Below, in pieces: positions 56,236-64,000 of a stretch of DNA of 64,000 nt; within the stretch, counting starts at the first letter, position 1; each line of letters opens with the position of its first letter. The notes under the pieces were generated by a model, which did no database searches, was not told where the DNA came from, and saw nothing but the letters and a program-made list of their open reading frames with translations. Both the position numbers and the translations under genes were made by a program. Source of the stretch: Rhipidocladum racemiflorum. Taxonomy: Eukaryota > Streptophyta > Magnoliopsida > Poales > Poaceae. The DNA lies in contig CM070577.1 of NCBI GenBank assembly GCA_036346355.1, positions 18,847,666 to 18,911,665 of the forward strand, read 5' to 3'.

Positions 56236-59200
56236 CTATATGAGTTGAATGATGCTGTCAGCAGCTTCCTGTGCAGCCCGACCCATGCTCGAGATCAAAG
56301 CTTCATCATCTGATGCATCACCCGGAACCCGCACGATAGCTTTGACTCTGGCATCAATCCTCTGAAAGGATTCCAGTAGACCAGCTCGATGTGCTTGTAT
56401 GTCGGCCTTTACCGAGGCGGCCTCACGATCCATATCGAAAGGCGGGTCTCGGCTTCGGCTATTGCCTGCTTCAGGCGAGCTATCTCATCGACCAGCTCTA
56501 CCCTTGACGGCACTAAAGCTTGAGCCGAAGCAACTGCAGCATCAAACGCGGCCTTCTCCGTTTTCACAGTAGCCGCCTGAAAAGCAATCTCTACACGTTC
56601 CTGAGCAACCTCATCCCATTGTCGATGTCGCTCCTAGGCCGCTGGGACAGCGTCTCTATCTAAAAACAAACTGTGCAAATGGCTGAACGCATCTATAGAC
56701 GATGGTTTGAGACAAGAAACAACTTCGGCCAGCAAAGTGGAGACCGAGTGGTACGAATCCAACACCATTGGCCCTGATCGCACCAACAGCCGATGAAGCT
56801 GCTTGAACTTGTCCCGTGTCAATGCAGACGAAGGATCCAACCCTGCTCGAATCGATTGATCAACAATGGGTGTGTCATCAGAAGAAGAGCCAAGCCCTCC
56901 CGGGGTGAATCCAAGAAGGGTGCTCGTCAGCAGCTGAAAAGCAAAATGACAGCTGAATGATTGCAACACTTAGGGTAAATGCAACAAAAGCAGCAAGCTG
57001 GGATGATACCTCTCCGCTAGAGGAGGGATTCAGAGGAAGGACAACGCCCGAGGACTCAATAATAGAAGGGGCATCAGCCGGTTCCGTTGGGTTGGTCACA
57101 GGGGGTTGGACTGCCACTACCGTAGCGACTCCCACGGAAGTGATCACGTTGGTTTCTACCGCTACCTCTTCCATAACAAGCTCCATAGAAGCAGTATTGG
57201 CACTCCTTGCATCAGCCATGACAGTGCCCTTCTCAATGTCCGCCACAACGGCCGCTATGGTCTCTGAAGTGGTGTCCTCAGGAGCAATGTCAGCAGTAAT
57301 TCCTCTCGGGGAACCCACAATTGAGACCGTAAGCGCACCTGGGACTGTCGCAGACGTCCATGACAGAGTGTCTCTTCCAATCGGCTATGCAGAGACATAG
57401 AACTTAGAGACCATCAGAGCAGGAAGTTAAAAGCAAAGTAGAAATACCTGAGGAACCAGCGAAGCAGGCGAAGAAGGGGTAAGGACCTTCGCAAGTCTCT
57501 TACGGCCAGCAAGCCACCTGTGCCGCGCTGGAACCAAATAAGGAAAGCAAGACCATGAGTGATACACAATCTCACAGATTGACAGAAAAAATGTGTACTC
57601 ACCATGCTTGACAGAAGTCGCACTAGTCTGAGAAGATGCCGGTTGCATTTCACCAATCTTCCCAGTTCCTGGGGAAGATTGGTTCCTGGATGTATCGACC
57701 GGCTTCCTTTTCGGCCGAGGCCGGGCCGGCACCCATCCGCGTCCCTTTTTCTTGGCATCCTTCAGAGTTGGGGAAGTAAGGCCAACATTTGTGCGACCAG
57801 CGATGTTGGCATAGAATTCAATAGCCTTGCTGCTGGCCGACAACGTCGGCCGCATGTCTGCAGCATCCTAAAAGTACTAGAACGGTAAAGGAAGATCAGC
57901 AATTGACACTCAGCAGAAGGAAGCAGTGCATCAAAGAATACCTGGGGCGAAGGGGGCAGTGGATGAGATTCATCGAAACGATGGAGCATCTTGTCTAGTG
58001 AAGCGAAGAACAGTTGATGACTTCATCCGTCCCACTAACGGTTGAAAGTCGCTCGAGATCGAGACGCCATAAGGATCCCAGAAGCAGTGTCAACCAACAA
58101 CTCTCCACTCTGGTCCAATGCAATGTTTACATCGAGAAGATCCTCCAGTACTTCCCGTTCCTGAAGCCTGTTAAAGAGTACCATCTGAGGGGGAACCTGT
58201 CCAAACCCCAATTGCCTGGCGCAGACCACGCGGATGATAATATTCGTATGATGGCTTCTAGGTACGGCTTGAAGAACTAAGGCCGGCCGAAAATATGCCT
58301 GGAGAAATAAAATGCCGAAGGCACTCGGCGTCAGGACAGTTCGATCGCCAAAGGCCAGGACGCTCATACTCCAAAGAGTCGATTTGCCGGTATGGAAGGA
58401 AATCCACAGTGGAGAGGCGCTCTATGGAGTAGAAGTAAGTGAAGTACGCAGCAAAGGCCGCCATATCCAGCTTGCGGTCGCCCAGAAGCGTTTGGGATAG
58501 AGCCTCTCCGTATGATCGGCAGCGCTTGAGAGGAGGTTCTATGGTTGCCATCTCCTCCTCCGATGCATCCTCACACGGAAAACGAAGGTCTGATGAAGGG
58601 GTGAATCCAAATGGCGTTTTAAACTGGGCCATCAGCCATAGTTGGATGAACCAAAGGGGGCCTCCCAGATGCCCGACAATGTGAGATTCAGCTGCGCTGT
58701 TCAGCTTCGAAGTGATGAGGTGCATCGTCCGAAAAACTACGCCCAAGAGTAGTTTCCCCATGGCTATGTCCTTCCCAGCGACCAGAGCTTCTGCTAGACC
58801 TTGGAAATTGGTGGTAGGTCCCACTGTGGCGCCGCAGAAGAGGAACTTCTCCAACCACATGGTCAATAATGCAACATGCTCGCGAGGCTCCACCAGACCC
58901 GATGACTGGCTGAATTCATTGAGGTAGCGGAACCAATTGGTCTTGGTGGGCAGCCGATGGGAATAGGTAGCATCGAAGGCATGAAACTGCTGGCCTGTCA
59001 GCTTGAGACCAGTCAACACCAACACATCTAAGAGAGTTGGACCAAGAAAGCCGGGCCGAAAAGAGAAAGCGTTGAAAGCGTCTGACAAAAAATTAGAGGC
59101 GGCGGCAATTAAGGATTCGTCTCGGCACATACCTGATAAAGAAAGAGTGATGCAATCGGCTATCTCCCAAGTCTCCCAGCCCACCTTCTTGCGAGCAACT

Positions 59201-59418
59201 ACCCGGTTGTACCAATTTCTCCAGCCAGCAGTATCGGTAGGCCAAGCTCGGAAGTTGTTCATCCACCCTGAGAGTTTGTGGCCGATGGCGTTCAGAGGGA
59301 TCCGCATGACCTCCTTATTAATGTAATCCATCGGGTCCTCGTCCCCCTCTGGTCCAAGAAGAAAATGGCTGGCTGAATCAGGCACTGGAATCAAGATCAT
59401 GGATCGATGGTCAGCCAT
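56236..59418 (-). pseudogene. Antisense PMD plus coiled-coil gene of element C, at least five exons
   Basis: Minus strand, opposite to gag-pol. Exon with 386 open codons (59418-58258, MADHRSMILIPVPDS...) is a plant mobile domain: MRIPLNAIGHKLSGWMNNFR, AWPTDTAGWRNWYNRV, FRPGFLGPTLLDVL, GHLGGPLWFIQLWL. Further exons: about 57855-57600 (donor CATG|GTGAGT; basic KKKGRGW, RPRPKRKP), 57531-57450 (acceptor TTCCAG|CGCG, ends CCTCAG|GTATTT), about 57385-57013 (ends GGAGAG|GTATCA), 56937 onward (acceptor TTTTCAG|CTGC). The C-terminal exons are helical, likely a coiled coil (LVDEIARLKQAIAEAETRL, SVKADIQAHRAGLLESFQRI), ending at 56236. A stop near 56634 damages it. No enzyme motif; function unknown. PMD proteins exist as host genes and inside transposons, so this looks like a captured or lineage-carried gene. 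The start is the first ATG of the open frame. Confidence 0.75.
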
Positions 59419-60252
59419 TGGTAAAGGGAGGAGTCAAATGAAAAGCAAGAGGCTAGTGGTTGAACGCAAGAAGAAGAAGAAAGCTACAAGGCGAATCGCC
59501 AAGAAAGCAATGGGGAGAAGCCGAGCCAAAACAGGGGAATTTTACTGCTCAAATGGGTTGGCTAAAGAGGCGATATGCTCAAAGGAAGAAGACGACAGTA
59601 CATAAGGAGCAGAAAAAGTAAGGAAAGAGTACGTTCCATTCAAAACAGCGCCGAAAGTCGTGCCCCAAGTCACGCCCCCACTATGCAAGGAGTGGCAGTA
59701 CGTGACGTAAAGGCTGCAGGGCAGTTAATAAGGATAGAGAAAAACGCAGCACGTCTTCTAAGTAGCGTATGATGGAAGAAACAACCCAGCCGTATCATCC
59801 GAAATCCTATCGGCTGATGAATAAGTATGCTTGGGTGATACACTATGAAGCTAGATATTCTACGAAGATTATACATTACAGTACGTCCCACACTAAGGCA
59901 TCACAGGGTGACAAGAAAAACAAAACATCAAATGTATAATAAAGCCGATGGAGAGTAAATGTACAAAAATATGAACACATTTCCTTAGAGGCCGTTTACA
60001 TGGTCGGCTCGTGAAGCAAACAACAGTTACATCAGTCGGCTAAAATGGCATACATGAAAGCCTATGGCATCGGCTAAAAGAGAGAAAACAGAATGTTTAA
60101 GAGAACAAAGATCTCAACAAACGAGCAGGGACTGGAAAGAGAAGAAGTACCACAATACCTAAGCAAAATGCTCAGGAATTGTGGTCACCTTAAGAAGAAG
60201 AAAAGAAGGGGGAAGGTGCCATCCCTACATAAGAAATGAAAAATCCCTATGC

Positions 60253-60663
60253 CTAATGGAGTCGACGACGCTTCCCGCCAGGAACATCACCTGCGCTGGA
60301 ACTGCTGCTGGAGTCTGATGACTCATGGAGGGCAGCATCGGAAGGGGGTGCTGGTGGAAGCGCCGGGCTGTTATCAGCTGGTGGGGAAGCAACGGCCTCC
60401 GGGGCAGCCTCCGCAGGAGCAGCGTCTGCGCCAGCATCAGGTACCCCAGCTTCTGCGGGAAGAGGGGCGGCCGCTGCAGGATCTTCGACGGCTTCGGCGT
60501 CGAGATCTTCCTGAAGGGCACGGGCGATGGCTTCGTCGTCGGCAACCTCTTCTTCGGCGCGGACCTCGGCCGATAATTCTTCCTGAAGGGCCGAGGCGAT
60601 GGCCGAGTCATCGTCCGATGATGAATAGTAACCAGAAGAAGAGTTGGAAGAGGAAGAAGACAT
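60253..60663 (-). CDS. Second antisense gene of element C: acidic 136-aa protein, unknown
   Basis: The intact minus-strand ORF is nearest the 3' LTR. It starts with a serine/aspartate stretch (MSSSSSNSSSGYYSSSDDD). Two copies of AIA-ALQE-L follow (residues 21-30 and 45-54, 24 residues apart, each embedded in acidic residues), then an alanine/proline-rich middle. A serine cluster comes next and the C-terminus is short and basic (GGKRRRLH). The paired motifs recall ubiquitin-interacting motifs but lack the usual serine, so that is only a suggestion; the basic tail could be a nuclear signal. It has its own TATA box 58-63 bases upstream of the ATG. ATG at 60661-60663 is chosen over the upstream in-frame ATGs (60753, 60714) because those would place the TATA box inside the coding frame. 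Confidence 0.55.
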   Translation of the reverse strand: MSSSSSNSSSGYYSSSDDDSAIASALQEELSAEVRAEEEVADDEAIARALQEDLDAEAVEDPAAAAPLPAEAGVPDAGADAAPAEAAPEAVASPPADNSPALPPAPPSDAALHESSDSSSSSSAGDVPGGKRRRLH

Positions 60664-60720
60664 GGCGCAGATTGTGAAAATTACTTCGAGATAATGTGGT
60701 GAATTACAGTTCATCTGATA

Positions 60721-60727
60721 CTTATAG
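60721..60727 (-). promoter_or_regulatory. TATA box of the acidic antisense gene
   Basis: The minus strand reads gctCTATAAGTATC, 58-63 bases before the ATG at 60663. It lies inside element C between its polypurine tract and the ORF, pointing away from the 3' LTR. Confidence 0.55.
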
Positions 60728-60931
60728 AGCAAAATGAGCAGACGAATCGCCATGGCATGGGAAACGAAGCGTCTTTCAAAGCAAATGCTAGTGGAATACG
60801 AGGTGATTTGACACAGGACGATTTATGACACGGCGTCTTGAAGAGATAACTGACAGTCAGGAGGGATAATGGAAGTGATAACCCGTTCAGGCTCTAATGG
60901 CTGATTTTTGGGACATGTTCACACATATCCC

Positions 60932-60944
60932 AAAAATGGGGGGC
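60932..60944 (+). other. Polypurine tract of element C
   Basis: AAAAATGGGGGG followed by cata and the 3' LTR at 60948. The same tract is recognisable next to element B's LTR. Confidence 0.8.
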
Positions 60945-60947
60945 ATA

Positions 60948-61680
60948 TGTTGACACCTAAATTTGACTGACCGAGACAGGTCCGGTCGTGGCATGAGCCA
61001 AGAAGATGGCGCGAGTCGGATTAGCAACGAGTAATGGGACAGAAGCCATATCGAAAAGAGCATGGTCGCATAAGGCACAGACGGGAAGAAACCAAAGCCG
61101 GTAGAACCTGGATTTGATACGGTTGCGGTCAAGATGGAAAGACAAGATCAAGGCCGATACGATTGAAGAGTCCGTGATGATCACGATCAAGGCTACACCG
61201 GCTATAAAAGGTGACATGCTACAAAGAGGAGGACATCAACACAAACAACCAACCAATCTACCAATACTTTATCTTTCCTGGACTAGGAGTAGTTTCGTAG
61301 CATTGTAATTTTTCTTCTGTAATACACTTTGATCGATACGAGTTGCGCATCGCCGGTTGTTGATCTTTGCTGCATTACGCTCTGCCAAGCTCTTGTTTCT
61401 TCCGATCTTGTTGCGCATCGCCTTTTTCGGAGAACCATTTTTCCGATTGATTTGAAAGAGTCAATTGGGCCCAGTTACCCGATCCAAGTTGTTTCTTCAC
61501 CAAGCCGACAAGGATTACCTTATCATCAAGACTCAGATCGTTCTTCTGAGCGGTCAGATCTGAAGACACGTCTCTTGCCGATTGCGGGATCAAATCGTCT
61601 GGCACGCTCACAACCCTTGAACCCAGCGTTCTCATGTGTTGGCGGCGATCGACCCGACGCCACGTTTTTTGGCGCCAACA
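60948..61680 (+). repeat. 3' LTR of element C
   Basis: 733 bp, clearly homologous to 48097-48842 along its whole length with scattered differences and a small deletion near 61430-61445. TATAAAA at 61203-61209. Confidence 0.93.
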
Positions 61681-61685
61681 GGTTT

Positions 61686-62515
61686 CTTCAACACCTAGGG
61701 GCTTCTTCGTGTCCCAAGAGAAGTATATTCAAGATCTTCTTGATTGCGCCTCTCTCACTGATTAGCACTCAACCGAGACCCCCATGGAGCTCAATGTTCA
61801 CCTTTGACCTACTGATGGTGAACCTCTTAACGATCCTACTCGATATCGCCATCTTGTTAGGATTATTGTTTACTTTGGTGTCACTCATTCTGATATTTTG
61901 TATCCAGTGCATATCTTGAGTCGGTTTATTTCTGCTCCCACTTAGCTCCACTATAGTCATCATCTTCGTGTTCTACGATATATTTGTGGAACTATCTATT
62001 GTTGTCTCTTTATTTCCACGCTCCAGCTCCTTACAACTATAGACATATATAGATGCTACTTGGGCTAGTGAACATTCTGATCGTCGGTCTCTTTTTGCCT
62101 ACTTTGTTTTTCTTGGTGGCTCTCTTATTGCTTGGAAGACTAAGAAGCAGACATTAATTTCTCGGTTGAGTGCTAAGGCTGAGATGCGAACTATAGCTCT
62201 TTTGCCAGCAAAAGTTACTTAGCTACGGTGGTTAATTGAGAATTTTGATGTTTTCTGTTTCTACACTGACTCCTTTTTTATTTGACAGTACATGTGCTAT
62301 TAATATTGCTCGAGATCCGGTGAAGCATGAGGTCACCAAACATATAGGTGTTAATGCTTCCAACATTTGGTCACATGTGCATAATCATGTTATGCCTCTT
62401 TAGTATGTGCCTTTAGAGTTTCAGTTGGCGGACTTATTCACAAAGGTATAGACTAGAGCTCAACACAGCTTTTATTTCTCTAAATCCAATTTTGTTGATC
62501 CACTATTTGTTTGAG
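61686..62515 (+). pseudogene. Element E reverse transcriptase end and RNase H
   Basis: Resumes exactly where 48091 stopped: after the duplicated ggttt comes STPRGFFVSQEKYIQDLLD, i.e. the copia RT end, then TPMELNVHL and a copia RNase H with SLFAYFVFLGGSLIAWKTKK, and ending in IWSHVHNHVMP and FQLADLFTKV. Several stops. A purine-rich tract (gagaggg) precedes the 3' LTR. Confidence 0.87.
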
Positions 62516-62519
62516 AGGG

Positions 62520-62703
62520 TGTTAGACAGTATCTTATATTGCATTGTATAAAGATTGCTAGTATCTCATATTGCCTTGTATAGATATTGTTAGTGTCACA
62601 TATTATCTTGTATAGATATTTTTTTATATAGGCTTTACTTTTATACCGTGTGTGTCTATATATATATTCTGACCTCTTACCTAGTGAGAATACAAGCTAT
62701 TCA
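62520..62703 (+). repeat. 3' LTR of element E (internally shortened)
   Basis: Starts TGTTAGACAGTATC and ends GAATACAAGCTATTCA, matching both ends of the 5' LTR. It is about 240 bp shorter because the middle (equivalent to about 39890-40110) is missing. Three copies of the 32-base repeat are recognisable. Confidence 0.72.
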
Positions 62704-63491
62704 TACCAATACTGTGTAGTCTACTACAGATTCTGGAAATCTAACACAATCATCATGGGTAATCATTTCCTGCACTTACTTTCGTGTCCAGTTGCAGCCA
62801 AGGAAAATTTGGTAGGCTTTTTTTTTTGGTGTGTAACTTTTGATGTAGTGAAATATCGCAATCGTAATGTCACTGATCATATATCGTGAAGTAGGGAACA
62901 AATAATGTACACGCTGACTAAATAATTGAAAGGTTAAATATGACCTTGTCCTAGGATTAAGGCCACGTTTGATTGAATGAATGAGGAGGAATCTATATAG
63001 AATATTTCAGGATAGATTTTGATACATACATTTGGTTAAATGTATAGGACTATCTCATACGAAATAGAGTGGTATAGATTCTAAAAATATTCTTCAAATA
63101 TGTTGTACATCCCGTACGTCCAAATTAGCCGAACCATCCCGTACACTAGTAGTAAAGGTTATCATACTAACCCCATCCCTCTAATCAAACATCATCTCGT
63201 ACCATCTCGTACAATTTCATCTAAGCAACCAAACAAAATCTTATATTATTTTATTCAAGCAACCAAACACCCTCCTTGTAGCCATCTTATCCAAGATCAT
63301 GCCGTCCATCCTATACCATCCTATCCCAATTATCATCATTCACCCAACTAGAACTTAGGGAGCCAGATCTGGAACTATATTAGGATAACATTTTTCAAGA
63401 GAACATTTCTTTATTTCTCATCAGAATGCAATGTTCCTGCAATGCACTGCACACTCGCTTAAGCTCAACTCACATATACGTATGTACATGT
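62704..63491. other. Intergenic, with decayed MITE-like sequence
   Basis: No gene. From about 62963 to 63352 the sequence has several MITE-style fragments: cgtttgattgaatgaatg at the left and repeated caaccaaaca(ccctc) motifs at 63217, 63260 and 63340 at the right. I could not pair clean termini. Confidence 0.45.
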
Positions 63492-63723
63492 AGGGTGTAT
63501 TTGATTGGTGGAATGAGATTGAATGGCATGAGATGATCTTGTACCAGTTGGTTTCATTGATTTGGGTAAATACGATAGTTTAACATCTATATAGAATATT
63601 CCTCAAATTTGTATCTCACCATCGAGGATGGAATGGTTACATTCAAACAACTAAATATATGGATAACTTTTTTTTAAAATCATCTTATATATGTACCACT
63701 TGGTACAAACAACCAAACACCCT
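63492..63723. mobile_element. MITE-like element
   Basis: Terminal inverted repeats agggtgtatttgattgg and accaaacaccct, about 232 bp, AT-rich, non-coding. No clear target-site duplication was found. Confidence 0.6.
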
Positions 63724-63775
63724 CGTAGTAATTACTGACGCACTTAAATCTTTGAAAGAAAATGTAATTCTGATG

Positions 63776-63798
63776 TGCGCGCGCGCGCACACACACAC

Positions 63799-63833
<35 letters not shown>
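63776..63833. repeat. Compound microsatellite (GC)n(AC)n(AT)n
   Basis: The run is tgcgcgcgcgcg, then cacacacacaca, then about 17 repeats of at. The remaining 63834-64000 is AT-rich with nothing I can name. Confidence 0.95.
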
Positions 63834-63836
<3 letters not shown>

Positions 63837-64000
63837 GCACGAATTCAAGTTAAATTCGGGTATATTTTTTTTGAAATTTTCAGTTTTAGAGGATATACCC
63901 ATCTATAGCAATTCAAATGAAACACATACCTTTGAAAAAATATACTCAAATTCAAAGATTTGAACGAATTTAGGTTACATGCTTTGCTGATTTATATAAA

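Larger units (their letters stand above)
48097..61680 (+). mobile_element. Element C: complete-length Tat-lineage Ty3/gypsy retrotransposon with antisense genes
   Basis: 13.6 kb. LTRs are at 48097-48842 (746 bp) and 60948-61680 (733 bp), with TGTTGACACC...GGCGCCAACA ends (5' copy AGCGCCAACA). A perfect 5 bp duplication ggttt lies at 48092-48096 and 61681-61685. The PBS follows the 5' LTR and a polypurine tract precedes the 3' LTR. Sense order is gag, protease, RT, RNase H, second RNase H, integrase (to about 56120). Between integrase and the 3' LTR lie 4.6 kb holding two genes on the minus strand. LTRs differ by scattered substitutions and small indels, and pol has a few stops and frameshifts, so it is not recent. 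Confidence 0.93.
39730..62703 (+). mobile_element. Element E: decayed Ty1/copia retrotransposon with three later insertions
   Basis: It has a 5' LTR, a tRNA-Met-type PBS, gag with zinc knuckle, protease, integrase, RT and RNase H, then a purine tract and 3' LTR, in copia order (integrase before RT). The body is split by solo LTR I (42228-45727) and element C (48097-61680); a MITE sits in the 5' LTR. Without these the element is about 5.5 kb. Stops and frameshifts are throughout. No matching target-site duplication is visible (ataat left, tacca right), so one edge may be altered. Confidence 0.85.

Overview
The window looks like nuclear DNA from a grass (Poaceae), possibly panicoid, though the species cannot be fixed from sequence alone. 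The clues are a GC-rich intron-containing transporter gene of grass type, Tourist-like MITEs, a CACTA end with grass-type subterminal repeats, and nested LTR retrotransposons. No bacterial-type operon, rRNA or tRNA gene was seen. I support one host gene: an NPF (NRT1/PTR) transporter on the minus strand at 31333-39455. Nearly everything else is transposable element.

Layout. 1-14606: minus-strand Tat-lineage Ty3/gypsy element A, whose 3' end lies beyond the left edge. It is split between its RNase H and integrase by a 4.1 kb solo LTR (H, 5190-9298). Its region downstream of pol carries two genes on the opposite strand. 14624-15197: a long inverted repeat. 15270-15697: a CACTA terminus. 15698-19303: gene-poor sequence with small repeats. 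19304-25345: decayed Tat-type element B, minus strand, also with an antisense plant-mobile-domain (PMD) gene. 25351-30962: an LTR fragment and a Tekay/Del-like gypsy remnant D. 31333-39455: the NPF gene. Its last exon is broken by a gag-only copia-type element F with two apparently identical LTRs, and its second intron holds an older gag-only element G. 39730-62703: a decayed Ty1/copia element E. It contains a MITE in its 5' LTR, a 3.5 kb solo LTR (I) between gag and pol, and a complete-length 13.6 kb Tat-type gypsy element C inside its reverse transcriptase. 62704-64000: MITE-like sequence and a microsatellite.

How the pieces relate. Target-site duplications let the insertions be ordered: F (ggcac), G (atcac/gtcac), H (gaagg), I (ggctt) and C (ggttt) each sit between matching or near-matching 5 bp repeats, and the interrupted coding sequence resumes on the far side. 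The NPF gene keeps its TATA box, start codon and splice sites. With F in place, translation stops in the LTR at about residue 464 of an expected 595. The most interesting recurring theme is that all three Tat-lineage elements (A, B, C) carry, opposite to gag-pol and downstream of it, intron-containing genes with PMD and/or coiled-coil products. At least three of the antisense units have a recognisable TATA box. Extra antisense ORFs are already known in this lineage; the two small companion genes (2853-3098 and 60253-60663) are ones I do not recognise.
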